A stretch of 64,000 nt of DNA from JAODBJ01 sp963782465 (lineage in GTDB: Bacteria; Actinomycetota; Acidimicrobiia; IMCC26256; PALSA-610): NCBI GenBank assembly GCA_963782465.1, contig CAWAJR010000005.1, positions 744,001-808,000 on the forward strand, in the 5' to 3' direction. A program made the translations under genes and the position numbers. A model generated the notes under the pieces. It searched no databases. It was not told the DNA's origin and saw only the letters and a program-made list of their open reading frames with translations. Shown one piece after another: positions 52,351 to 61,070 of this stretch. Numbering within the stretch: the first letter of the stretch is position 1; each line of letters opens with the position of its first letter.

Positions 52351-54402
52351 GTGCATCGGGTGTTCGCGCTCCTCGCGGTTTGCTGTCTCGGCGCGGTCGC
52401 GTTCCCGGTCCGTTCGGGCGCGGCCACGACGAGCTCGTCGACGCCGAACACCGCCGGCGCGCCGGCCGCCGCGAGCACCTCACCGAAAATGGTGCTGCTC
52501 GATCAACCTTCGTGGGTCACCGACGGCGACTCGTTCCCCCTCCGGTTGCGCATCACCAACCCGCAGCCGGGCCTCGAGATCCACCTCACGATGCACCCGC
52601 ACGTCGCCACCCGCACCAACTTCGAGGAGACCGTCGCGGGTCAAGACCTGGGCGGGGCCCTCGACACCGCGTCGATCGCGGTCGCCGACGCGCAACACGC
52701 GACGGGCGGCGTGGTGCTCGCGCAGTTCGGTGTCTCGGGCTCCGACGTCCCGTCGGCCCAGACGCTGCGGCCCCGCGACACCGGCGTGTACCCGATCACC
52801 GTGGAGCTGCGTTCGGGCAGCGGCGTCCTCGACCAGTTCGTGACGTGGATGGTCTACGTCCGCGGCTACACGCGCGGTGCCAAGAACACGACGGCCATCG
52901 CGGAGCCGCTGCGCGTGAGCTGGGTGTGGTCGATCGTCGCGCCGCCGGCCCACGGGCTCGACGGCCAGACACCGAACCCCAACGTGCTGGCCGCAATGCT
53001 GCCGGGCGGGCGCCTCAACAAGATCGCGAACCTCATGCCCGCGGCGAAGGGGGTACCGCTGACGCTCGACGTCTCGCCGGAAACACTGTCGAGCTGGGTC
53101 GCGTTCGCCAAGGAACGGCCGCAGCTCGCCAAGGGCGCGGCGGCGGTACGCGCCGCGGCGGGTTCGAGCACCAACGACTTGCTCCCCGAGCCCTACGTGC
53201 CGATCGACCTTCCCTCGTTCGAGAACGCCGACCTCGGCCCGTACCTCAGCGACGAACTCCTCGCCGGGTCGGAGACGCTGCGCAACATCGCCGGCGTACG
53301 GGTCGATCCGCGCACCGCGTTCGTCGACCCGGTCGACAGCACGACCCTCAACCGGCTCCACTCGCTCTTCCTCGACCAGGTACTGCTGCGTGACACGTCC
53401 CTGGCACCGCGCCAGTCCAACCTCACGCCCGCGCGGCCGTTCACCATCAACAACGGCGACGAAGACTTCCTCGCCGCGAGCACGAACCCAACCGTCGAGA
53501 GCTGGCTGGCGGGCAACCAGCCCGCGGCACTCAGGGCGCAGCGTTTCGTCGCCGGGCTCTCCCTCATCGCGATGGAAGCACCCTCGCAGGCTCGCGGCAT
53601 CGTCGTGGCATCCCCCACCGACTGGTCACCGAACACCACCGCGGTCGCCCACGCGTTGCGCGGCCTGCGAACCAACCCCCTCCTCGAACCGGTGACCCTC
53701 ACCAAGTACTTCTCCGACATCCCCCACGACGTCGACACCGACGGCAACCAGCTCGTGCGCTCCCTCGTCCCCCACGAACCCGAGCGCTACCCCGTCACCG
53801 CCGCCGCCTACGCGCACGCGCGGCGCGCCCTCGACTCGTTCTCCAGCCTCGTCGGCGATTCGAACCCCGAAATCGAACAGGGCCGCGAAACGCTCCTCGT
53901 CGCGTTGACGAGTCTGTTCACGCCGACCCGGGCGAAGGCCGAGCTCGCGACGATCGACCAGAAGGCGGCCGACTTCCTCGGCCAGATCACGACCACACAA
54001 CAGCGGATCACGCTCACGGCGAGACGGGCCGAGATCCCACTCGCGTTCCGCAACGCGACCGGCCAGCCGGTTCGAGTACGCGTCACGCTGGCCGCGCCGA
54101 GCGGCAAAGCCCTCTTCCCCGACGGCGCGCAAAAGCTGATCACCCTCGCACCGGGGAACCAGACGGTGCGCTTCACGGTCGAAGCGCGCGCAACCGGCAC
54201 GTTTGCCATGATCGTCACCCTCACGTCGGAGGACGGGCAGTTGCCGATCGGTGCGCCGACTCAAATCACCGTTCGTTCAACGGTGTTCAGCGGATGGGGC
54301 GCGGCCCTCACCATCGGCGCGCTCGTATTTCTCGCGCTCTGGTGGGCCAACCACATCTGGCGGAGCCGGCGTGCCGCTCGAGCGACCGTGGCTCCCGCGT
54401 GA
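52351..54402 (+). CDS. DUF6049 membrane-anchored protein upstream of murJ
   Basis: A 683-aa protein: N-terminal signal peptide (1-24), a long extracytoplasmic region (PSWVTDGDSFPLRLRITN, beta-sandwich-like; SWVWSIVAPPAHGLDG; a C-terminal IPLAFRNATGQPVRVRVTLAAPSG Ig-like domain) and one transmembrane helix at about 650-670 (GWGAALTIGALVFLALWWANHIW). This layout and its position before murJ match the actinobacterial DUF6049 family (mycobacterial Rv3909 type), role unknown but presumably envelope. GTG 52351 follows TACCCT by 6 nt, suggesting a leaderless mRNA. It overlaps murJ by 4 bp. Confidence 0.85.
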   Translation: MHRVFALLAVCCLGAVAFPVRSGAATTSSSTPNTAGAPAAASTSPKMVLLDQPSWVTDGDSFPLRLRITNPQPGLEIHLTMHPHVATRTNFEETVAGQDLGGALDTASIAVADAQHATGGVVLAQFGVSGSDVPSAQTLRPRDTGVYPITVELRSGSGVLDQFVTWMVYVRGYTRGAKNTTAIAEPLRVSWVWSIVAPPAHGLDGQTPNPNVLAAMLPGGRLNKIANLMPAAKGVPLTLDVSPETLSSWVAFAKERPQLAKGAAAVRAAAGSSTNDLLPEPYVPIDLPSFENADLGPYLSDELLAGSETLRNIAGVRVDPRTAFVDPVDSTTLNRLHSLFLDQVLLRDTSLAPRQSNLTPARPFTINNGDEDFLAASTNPTVESWLAGNQPAALRAQRFVAGLSLIAMEAPSQARGIVVASPTDWSPNTTAVAHALRGLRTNPLLEPVTLTKYFSDIPHDVDTDGNQLVRSLVPHEPERYPVTAAAYAHARRALDSFSSLVGDSNPEIEQGRETLLVALTSLFTPTRAKAELATIDQKAADFLGQITTTQQRITLTARRAEIPLAFRNATGQPVRVRVTLAAPSGKALFPDGAQKLITLAPGNQTVRFTVEARATGTFAMIVTLTSEDGQLPIGAPTQITVRSTVFSGWGAALTIGALVFLALWWANHIWRSRRAARATVAPA

Positions 54403-56051
54403 CCGACGTCGAAGCGCGAGCGGCGCGTCCCGACGACCCGTCGGCCAGCCAACTCGTTCGCGCGAGTGCCGCGGTCGCGGTCGGGACGCTGACCTCGCGC
54501 ATCACCGGGCTGCTACGCGTCGCAGTCCTCGCGTACGCCATCGGCGGTTACACCCTCGCCGACAAGTACAACCTCGCCAACTCGACGCCGAACATCGTCT
54601 ACGAGTTGCTGCTCGGCGGTGTGCTGTCGGCCACCCTGGTCCCGCTCTTCGTCGAGCACGTACAACACCGCGACGATCGCGCGACCGAAGCGATCTTCAC
54701 CGTCACCCTCACGCTCCTCGTCGCGCTGAGCGCACTCGCGGTCGTGTTCGCGCCGCAGATCGCCCGGCTCTACACGTTCCGGTCGGGCAACGGCGACATC
54801 CGGGTGCAGCGCGAGGTCACGACGTTCCTGATCCGGCTGTTCATGCCGCAGATCGCGTTCTACGGCTTCACCGCACTCGCGACCGCCGCACTCAACGCGC
54901 GGCGGCGTTTCGTCGCCGCGGCATTCGCGCCGACGCTCAACAACGTCGTGGTGATGTTCGTGCTGTTGCTGTTCACGCGCGTCGCGACCGGATCGAAGAC
55001 CAGCTGGACGACGGTGGGGTACATACACCGCCACACCGGGCTGTTGTGGCTCCTCGGTTTGGGCACGACCGCGGGGATCGTCGCGATGGCGGTCGCGCTG
55101 GTGCCGGCGATGATCGCGGCCCGGGTCCCTGTACGGCCGGTGTTCGTGTGGCGCCATGAAGCAGTGAAGAAGATGGTGCGACTGTCGGGGTGGACGATCG
55201 GCTACGTCATCGCGAACCAGGTCGCACTCCTGCTCGTGCTGGTGCTGGCGAGCGGTCATGTACGCCAGGCCTCCGTCTATACGTACGCGTACATGTTCTT
55301 CCAGCTCCCGCACGGGTTGCTCGCGGTGTCGCTGATGACCACCATCACACCCGAGCTGGCTCGCGCCGCCAACGCCGGGGATCGTGTCGATATGCGGATG
55401 CAGTTCGACCAGGGGTTGCGCTACCTCATCGTCGCGGTGCTCCCGGCTGCCGTCGTGTTCGTCGTGCTCGCCCAGCCGATCGCCGGCGTGTTACACCTCG
55501 GCAACTTCAGCACGGTCGACGCGCACCTCACGGGCGACACCTTGCAAATGTTCTCCGTCGGTCTCCTCGCGTTCTCGATGTACCTGTACGCGCTGCGAGG
55601 CTTCTACGCGCTCCAAGACACCCGCACACCTTTCCTCGTGAACTGCGGTGAGAACGCGTGCAACATCGTGCTGGCGCTCGCGCTCTACCCCCACTTCGGC
55701 GTGCAGGGTCTCGCGTTCGCGTTCTCGGCCGCCTACGCGATCGCCGCCGTCGCGGCGCTGGTCCTGCTCCGGCGGCGCATCGGCCACGGCAGCATCCGGG
55801 CCCAGCGCCAGACCCGGGGGGTCGCCACCAAGAGCACCGGCGCAAGCATCCTGCTCGCCCTCATCGCCTGGCCGATCGCGGGCGCGATCGGATCGAACAG
55901 CGCCGTGCACGCCGCGCTCGCCGCCGTACTGGCCGCGGCCGCGGGCGGTGCCGTCTATCTGGGCGCGCTGTACCTGTTCGGGGTCACCGAAATTGCGACG
56001 ATCTTGCGGCTTTTGACGCGACGAGGCCCGAAACCGCGGCCGAGCGTGTAA
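54399..56051 (+). CDS. murJ: Lipid II flippase MurJ (MviN family)
   Basis: A 550-aa protein with about fourteen helices. AAVAVGTLTSRITGLLRVAVLAYAIG, DKYNLANSTPNIVYELLLGGVLSATLVPLF and the GFYALQDTRTPFLVN block are MurJ hallmarks. It flips lipid II across the membrane for peptidoglycan synthesis. The start GTG 54399 overlaps the DUF6049 stop (GTGA), so the frame upstream to 54294 is not used. No pseudokinase extension like that of mycobacterial MviN is present. Confidence 0.93.
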   Translation: MTDVEARAARPDDPSASQLVRASAAVAVGTLTSRITGLLRVAVLAYAIGGYTLADKYNLANSTPNIVYELLLGGVLSATLVPLFVEHVQHRDDRATEAIFTVTLTLLVALSALAVVFAPQIARLYTFRSGNGDIRVQREVTTFLIRLFMPQIAFYGFTALATAALNARRRFVAAAFAPTLNNVVVMFVLLLFTRVATGSKTSWTTVGYIHRHTGLLWLLGLGTTAGIVAMAVALVPAMIAARVPVRPVFVWRHEAVKKMVRLSGWTIGYVIANQVALLLVLVLASGHVRQASVYTYAYMFFQLPHGLLAVSLMTTITPELARAANAGDRVDMRMQFDQGLRYLIVAVLPAAVVFVVLAQPIAGVLHLGNFSTVDAHLTGDTLQMFSVGLLAFSMYLYALRGFYALQDTRTPFLVNCGENACNIVLALALYPHFGVQGLAFAFSAAYAIAAVAALVLLRRRIGHGSIRAQRQTRGVATKSTGASILLALIAWPIAGAIGSNSAVHAALAAVLAAAAGGAVYLGALYLFGVTEIATILRLLTRRGPKPRPSV

Positions 56052-56105
56052 CCATGGAGTCTCCCGGGGGTCCAAATGGGTTCCCGTCCCCTGCGAGGAG
56101 TGCCG

Positions 56106-56945
56106 ATGGCCGTCCGCATCGTCACCGATAGTGCCTGCGACCTGCCCCAAGACCTGTGCGACGAGTACGGCATCGAGATCGTGCCGTTGCACATCCGGTT
56201 CGGCGCGACCGAATACGTCGATCGGGTGGAACTCAGCACCGACGAGTTCTGGCAGAAGCTCGGGCAGTCGTCCGTGCTGCCGGAAACGGCCGCGCCCTCG
56301 GTCGGCGCGTTCGAAGAGACCTTCCGGCGCCTCGGCGACGAAGGCGCCGAGGCCATCGTGTGCATCAACCTCTCGGCGGGCATGTCGGCCACGATGCAAT
56401 CGGCGAAGGTCGCGTCGAAGGCGCTCGACGGGATCTGCCCGGTGGAAGTCCTCGATTCGGGAACGGTGTCGATGGGCCAGGGCGATCTGGTCCTGCAGGC
56501 GGCGCGACGGGCGAAGGAAGGCGCCGCCCTCGACGCGATCGTCGCCGAAACCGAGCATCGGCGGGCCCGCTCACGACTGCTCGCTGCGCTCGACACACTC
56601 GAATACCTGCGCAAGGGCGGTCGCGTCGGCGCCGCGCAGGCCCTGCTCGGTTCCGTGCTGTCGATCAAGCCCGTGATCACGGTCGAGGGCGGCATCGTGC
56701 ACGCGGCCGGCAAGGTTCGCACCCGCTCGAAGGCGTTGCGTTTCATGTCGGACCAGCTGCAACCCGGTTCGGTCGAGAGCGCGTGCGTGCTCCACGCCAA
56801 TGCCCCCGACGTCGACGAGTTCCTGTCGCAGTTGGAACGCTCCGTCCCGCGCACCGACATCGTCGTCGCCCAGATCGGGCCCGTCGTCGGCGTCCACGTC
56901 GGCCCGCGTGCGATGGGTGTCGTCTGGGTCGAACGCACCGCTTGA
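56106..56945 (+). CDS. DegV family protein (fatty-acid-binding, FakB-like)
   Basis: A 279-aa DegV protein: VRIVTDSACDLPQDLCDEYGIEIVPLHIRFG, SQPSVGAF-type APSVGAFEETF, INLSAGMSATMQSA and EYLRKGGRVGAAQALLGSVLSIKPVI are family motifs. DegV/FakB proteins hold a fatty acid for phosphorylation by FakA; no FakA gene is seen here. ATG 56106 has GAGGAG upstream. It is inserted between murJ and the sigma factor gene, unlike the mycobacterial order. Confidence 0.9.
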   Translation: MAVRIVTDSACDLPQDLCDEYGIEIVPLHIRFGATEYVDRVELSTDEFWQKLGQSSVLPETAAPSVGAFEETFRRLGDEGAEAIVCINLSAGMSATMQSAKVASKALDGICPVEVLDSGTVSMGQGDLVLQAARRAKEGAALDAIVAETEHRRARSRLLAALDTLEYLRKGGRVGAAQALLGSVLSIKPVITVEGGIVHAAGKVRTRSKALRFMSDQLQPGSVESACVLHANAPDVDEFLSQLERSVPRTDIVVAQIGPVVGVHVGPRAMGVVWVERTA

Positions 56946-56975
56946 GCTCACGAGCCCAGTAGCGTTCGCGGCGCC

Positions 56976-57539
56976 GTGGGAACGCCCGACGCAGACCTCG
57001 CAGCCGCTGCCGCGCGCGGCGACCGGCGTGCGCTCGAACTCCTCCTCGAACGACATACGGATCGCATCCACGCGATTTGCCGCCGGGTACTGATCGATCG
57101 CGAGGACGCGCTCGACGCGACCCAGGAAGCCCTCATCTCGATCGCTCGGCACATCCACACCTTCGACGGTCGCGCGCAGTTCACGACGTGGTGTTACCGG
57201 GTGGCGATGAACGCCGCGCTCGACGAAGGACGGCGACGAGCGCGCCGCCCGCGGCCAACCGCACTCGACGTCGACGCGGCGAACGCCGGTCCACCCATCG
57301 ACACGCTCGTTGCCGATCGTCTCGACATAGAAGCCGCGCTGTCGACGATCCCGGTCGAGTTCCGCGCGGCGGTGTCACTCCGGGATCTCGGGAACCTCGA
57401 CTACGCGGAGATCGCCGAGGTGCTCGACATTCCGCCCGGCACCGTGCGCTCACGTATCGCGAGAGGTCGTGCCCTGCTCGCCGATCGGCTCGGGAACCGC
57501 GACGGGGGTCCCCAGCGTCATACGGAGCGATCCACATGA
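56976..57539 (+). CDS. sigM: ECF sigma factor (SigM-like position)
   Basis: A 187-aa ECF sigma factor with region 2 (LLERHTDRIHAICRRVLIDREDALDATQEALISIARHIHTFDGRAQFTTWCYRVAMNAALDEGRRR) and region 4 (IPVEFRAAVSLRDLGNLDYAEIAEVLDIPPGTVRSRIARGRALLADRL). Position between murJ and trxB matches mycobacterial sigM; the name is based on that. GTG 56976 is used. It overlaps the next gene (ATGA), a membrane protein that probably restrains it. Confidence 0.85.
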   Translation: MGTPDADLAAAAARGDRRALELLLERHTDRIHAICRRVLIDREDALDATQEALISIARHIHTFDGRAQFTTWCYRVAMNAALDEGRRRARRPRPTALDVDAANAGPPIDTLVADRLDIEAALSTIPVEFRAAVSLRDLGNLDYAEIAEVLDIPPGTVRSRIARGRALLADRLGNRDGGPQRHTERST

Positions 57540-58387
57540 GCCGAACCGACCCCCTCCCGCCCGACATCGTCGACGAGCTGATCAGCGCCCGCATCGACGG
57601 CGAGTTCGAGCGCGCCGCGCGCGAACTCGAACTCGACCCGCTCGACGCGAGCGCGCGGCTCGAAGCGACGCCGGGCGTTGCCGAACGCACGCGCGCCCTG
57701 GAGGCGGCTCGCGACGCGATCGCGGCATCGGTCGATCTCGATGAACTCTCACGGCGGCGACTCGTCGAGCATGCGCTGACGGAAGCTGCGGGCGCGAAGG
57801 CACCTGAGTTCCCGCGACGTGCCGCGCCCGCTCGCCGCGACCGGCGCTCGTGGCTCGTCGCCGGCGGCGCGGTTGCCGCGGCGGCCGCCGTCATCGTCGG
57901 TCTGGTCGCGATCCTGCACGATGGCGGCTCGCAGAACGCCAAGAGCTCGACGGCGGCGGCAGGGAACACGCAGACGACGATCGCCCCGCCCAACGAGATC
58001 GACAACGCCGATCAACTGCGTAGCTACGTGGAGTCGCTCATTGCCGGCAACCAACTCAACGCCCCCGCGGCAGCGCCGCAGTCGCCGGCGAGCACGGCGG
58101 CGACACCTCCGGAGGCGCTCGGCCAGGGCCGCGCCGGCACGGCGACCACCACCGTGCCGGCGGGCAACCCGGCGGCCGCCAACGGAAGCACCAAACAACT
58201 CGCCGCCGATTGCCCGGCCACACTCGGACGGCAACTGCGAGCGACCTCGGGCCCACTGGCGGTTCGGTCGGTACGCCATCAGGGCCGGCGCGCCGAAGTC
58301 GCGGTGTACGCGCAGGGCGAGCACACGCTCGCGGTCGTCTACGACCGCAACGATTGCGTGCCGTTGATCTCCTACCTGTCGCGCTGA
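57536..58387 (+). CDS. Single-pass membrane protein, probable anti-sigma factor
   Basis: A 283-aa protein: a cytoplasmic helical part (1-100, IVDELISARIDGEFERAARELELDP, ERTRALEAARDAIAASVDLDELSRRRLVEHAL), a transmembrane helix (about 108-128, WLVAGGAVAAAAAVIVGLVAIL) and an extracytoplasmic Ala/Thr/Pro-rich domain with two cysteines. No zinc-anti-sigma HxxxCxxC motif is seen. The 4-bp overlap with the sigma gene and its topology make an anti-sigma role likely, by position like RsmA in mycobacteria. Confidence 0.7.
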   Translation: MSRTDPLPPDIVDELISARIDGEFERAARELELDPLDASARLEATPGVAERTRALEAARDAIAASVDLDELSRRRLVEHALTEAAGAKAPEFPRRAAPARRDRRSWLVAGGAVAAAAAVIVGLVAILHDGGSQNAKSSTAAAGNTQTTIAPPNEIDNADQLRSYVESLIAGNQLNAPAAAPQSPASTAATPPEALGQGRAGTATTTVPAGNPAAANGSTKQLAADCPATLGRQLRATSGPLAVRSVRHQGRRAEVAVYAQGEHTLAVVYDRNDCVPLISYLSR

Positions 58388-58461
58388 CACGGCTCGGCGA
58401 GCGAAGGCCGGCGGCCCCCCAGCCGCTACGCTCGACCGACCGCATTCACCGGGGAGTACCG

Positions 58462-58737
58462 ATGGCGGACTGGACCACCGAAGCCACGGACGTGATCGAA
58501 CGCGCCGTCGTGACGGTGCGCGACAAGACCGTCGTTCCGGCCCGTGCCGTGTCGCGTGCGATCGTCTACGGCCTGCTCGCCACGCTCGTCGCGCTCCCGG
58601 CGCTGCTGCTGCTCGGGATCGGGACGTTCCGGGGTCTCGTGCTCGCCTACCAGGGCGAAGTCTGGGCCGCGTGGCTCACGCTGGGCGGAATTTGCGTGCT
58701 GCTCGGCGGTGTTCTCTGGACGAAGCGCACTGCTTGA
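58462..58737 (+). CDS. Small two-helix membrane protein (holin-X-like)
   Basis: A 91-aa protein with an amphipathic start (ATDVIERAVVTVRDKTVVPARAVSRAIVYG) and two hydrophobic helices (LLATLVALPALLLLGIGTFRGLVLA and WLTLGGICVLLGGVLW). It resembles the small phage-holin/actinobacterial holin-X type by topology only. ATG 58462 follows GGGGAG. It ends 16 bp before trxB and is probably in the same transcript. Function unknown. Confidence 0.65.
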   Translation: MADWTTEATDVIERAVVTVRDKTVVPARAVSRAIVYGLLATLVALPALLLLGIGTFRGLVLAYQGEVWAAWLTLGGICVLLGGVLWTKRTA

Positions 58738-58753
58738 CGAGGACGAGAGCAGC

Positions 58754-59680
58754 ATGGATCCCCGCGACATCATCATTGTTGGGTCCGGTCCGGCCGGCCT
58801 GACCGCGGCCGTGTACACGGCCCGGGCCAATCTCGCGCCGCTCGTCATCGAGGGTCTGGGCGCGGGCGGGCAATTGATGCTCACGACCGACGTCGAGAAC
58901 TACCCGGGTTTCCCCGAAGGCATCCTCGGCCCCGAGCTGATGGGCCGCTTCCGCGACCAGGCGGTCCGGTTCGGTGCCGAATTCGTCACCGCCGACGCCG
59001 ACCGCGTCGACCTTTCGTCGTCGCCGTTCGGCGTATGGGTCGGCGGCATCGAGCACCGTGCTCGCGCGCTGATCATCTCGACCGGCGCAACCGCCAACAT
59101 GCTCGGCCTCGAGTCGGAGCAACGGTTGCTCGGCCACGGCGTGTCGACCTGTGCCACGTGCGACGGTTTCTTCTTCCGCAAGCAGGAGATCGCGGTCGTC
59201 GGCGGCGGCGACTCCGCGGTCGAGGAAGCCACGTTCCTCACCCGTTTCGCCGACAAGGTCACGCTCATCCACCGCCGCAAGGAGTTGCGGGCGTCCAAGA
59301 TCATGCAAGACCGCGCGTTCTCCAACCCGAAGATCGAGTTCCGCTGGAACAGCGCGGTCGACGAGGTCGTCGGCGACGGCCGAGTCGAGGGTTTGAAGCT
59401 GCGCGACATCGAAACCGGCGCGATCAGCGACCTACCGGTCACGGGCGTGTTCGTGGCCATCGGCCACAGCCCGAACACCAAGTTGTTTCACGGTCAACTG
59501 GAGCTTGATGCCGGTGGTTACATCATCACCGACAGTGAGAGCTCGCGGACGTCGGTGCCCGGCGTGTTCGCGGCGGGCGACGTTCAAGACCACGTGTACC
59601 GACAAGCCATCACTGCCGCCGGCTCCGGTTGTATGGCGGCACTCGACGCCGAGCGTTACCTCGAGGCGCTCGCGCACTGA
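58754..59680 (+). CDS. trxB: Thioredoxin-disulfide reductase
   Basis: A 308-aa flavoenzyme that reduces thioredoxin with NADPH. FAD motif IVGSGPAGLTAAVY, redox motif Cys133-Ala-Thr-Cys136 in STCATCDGFF, NADPH motif VVGGGDSAVEEATFL with HRRKELRASK, and the final GVFAAGDVQDHVYRQAITAAGSGCMAA are all intact. It precedes trxA by 74 bp in the conserved order. Confidence 0.96.
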   Translation: MDPRDIIIVGSGPAGLTAAVYTARANLAPLVIEGLGAGGQLMLTTDVENYPGFPEGILGPELMGRFRDQAVRFGAEFVTADADRVDLSSSPFGVWVGGIEHRARALIISTGATANMLGLESEQRLLGHGVSTCATCDGFFFRKQEIAVVGGGDSAVEEATFLTRFADKVTLIHRRKELRASKIMQDRAFSNPKIEFRWNSAVDEVVGDGRVEGLKLRDIETGAISDLPVTGVFVAIGHSPNTKLFHGQLELDAGGYIITDSESSRTSVPGVFAAGDVQDHVYRQAITAAGSGCMAALDAERYLEALAH

Positions 59681-59754
59681 CCAGTCGGAATCTTGGGGGC
59701 GCCGCCTCGGTTGGCGCTGGGGTATTTGGGCATGCGACGCGAAAGGAACGCATC

Positions 59755-60084
59755 GTGGCAGAAGGCATCAGCAATCTCACCGACGCAACCTTCGATGAAT
59801 CCGTCGGAGCGGCCGGTGTCCCGGTCATCGTCGACTTCTGGGCCGAGTGGTGCGGGCCGTGCAAGATGATCGCACCTGTACTGGAAGAAATTGCCAAGGA
59901 ACACGACGGCAAGCTGCAGGTCTCGAAGCTCAATGTCGACGACAACCCCGAGATCGCGCGTCGCTTCGAGGTGATGAGCATCCCGACGTTGCTCGTGTTC
60001 AGTGACGGGCAGGTGAAGCGCCGCCTCGTCGGTGCCAAGGGCAAGGCCCAACTTCTCGAGGAACTCTCAGAGTTCATCGCTTGA
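59755..60084 (+). CDS. trxA: Thioredoxin
   Basis: A 109-aa thioredoxin with the WCGPC active site (Cys33, Cys36) in VIVDFWAEWCGPCKMIAP and the cis-proline in MSIPTLLVFSDG. It reduces protein disulfides and is recharged by the upstream TrxB. GTG 59755 follows AAAGGA. Its stop overlaps the TTG start of the CwlM-like gene by 4 bp. Confidence 0.96.
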   Translation: MAEGISNLTDATFDESVGAAGVPVIVDFWAEWCGPCKMIAPVLEEIAKEHDGKLQVSKLNVDDNPEIARRFEVMSIPTLLVFSDGQVKRRLVGAKGKAQLLEELSEFIA

Positions 60085-61070
60085 ACACCCCTGCCGTCGT
60101 CCGCTGCGGCGAGCGCGGCCCGGCCGTCCGCGACATCCAGGAACGGCTGAACGCCGCGGGCTACGCGCTCGCCGTCGACGCATACTTCGGTCCGAAGACC
60201 GAAGCTGCGGTCCGCGCGTTCCAAACCGAACGCCGCCTCCGGGCCGACGGCATTTGCGGGCCGCAAACCTTCGCGGCGCTGGTCGAATCCGGGTTCCGGC
60301 TGGGCGACCGCAACCTCTACCTACGTCAACCGATGCTGCGCGGCGACGACGTCACCGAGTTACAGCGTCGGCTCAACGCGCTCGGCTTCGACGCCGGCCG
60401 CGAAGACGGCATCCTCGGGCCGGCGACCGAGCGTGCGATCCGCGCCTTCCAGCGCGACGCGCGCCTCCACCTCGACGGGGTGTTCGGGCCGGCGACACGC
60501 AAGGTCATGCAGAACTGGGACGGTCTCGCGGGCGGGTCGATCGCGGCGGTGCGCGAGCTCGAGGGTTTGCGCACCATTCGCCGGCTCGCGGGCCGGAAGG
60601 TCTACCTCGCGGTCGAGCCCGGGTTGGCCGCGCTCGCCAGTGCCGTCACCAAAGGTCTCGGCGACGCCGGAGCCGATGTCGTCACCGACACGACCGGCGA
60701 GAGCGATTCGGTGCTGGCCGCCGAAGCGAACCGTTTCGGCGCCGACGTCTTCCTCGCGATCCGCACCGGCGACGAGACCAACCGGTGCGCGTACTACGCG
60801 ACCGCTGCGTTCCGTTCCGAGGCGGGGTACCGGCTGGCCGAACATCTCGACGCCGAGTTGCGGTCGGTGCTCGGCGCCACCAGCGGAACCGTCGGGCGTA
60901 GCTACCCGGCCTTGCGGGAGACGCGGATGGCGGCGGTGGTGTGCGAGATCGCACCGCGCGACGACCCGGCGGCACTGCAGCGTCTCGTTGCCCGCAACCA
61001 CACCGTCGCGCTCGCGGTGGTGCGCGGGATCCGCCAGGGCGTGGAACGACCGCTCGACGCGCCCTGCTGA
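60081..61070 (+). CDS. cwlM: CwlM-like protein: two peptidoglycan-binding domains and a degenerate amidase domain
   Basis: 329 aa. Two PG_binding_1 repeats: VRCGERGPAVRDIQERLNAAGYA...YFGPKTEAAVRAFQ and MLRGDDVTELQRRLNALGFDAGREDGILGPATERAIRAFQ. The amidase_3 fold follows (about 165-325), but the zinc motif DPGHGG is VEPGLA and the second His position reads FLAIRTGDE, so the catalytic ligands are gone; only a Glu (VCEIAP) remains. In mycobacteria CwlM is a cytoplasmic regulator of MurA, not a hydrolase, which fits: no signal peptide is present. The start is TTG 60081 overlapping trxA. It abuts the parB stop codon. Confidence 0.85.
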   Translation: MNTPAVVRCGERGPAVRDIQERLNAAGYALAVDAYFGPKTEAAVRAFQTERRLRADGICGPQTFAALVESGFRLGDRNLYLRQPMLRGDDVTELQRRLNALGFDAGREDGILGPATERAIRAFQRDARLHLDGVFGPATRKVMQNWDGLAGGSIAAVRELEGLRTIRRLAGRKVYLAVEPGLAALASAVTKGLGDAGADVVTDTTGESDSVLAAEANRFGADVFLAIRTGDETNRCAYYATAAFRSEAGYRLAEHLDAELRSVLGATSGTVGRSYPALRETRMAAVVCEIAPRDDPAALQRLVARNHTVALAVVRGIRQGVERPLDAPC

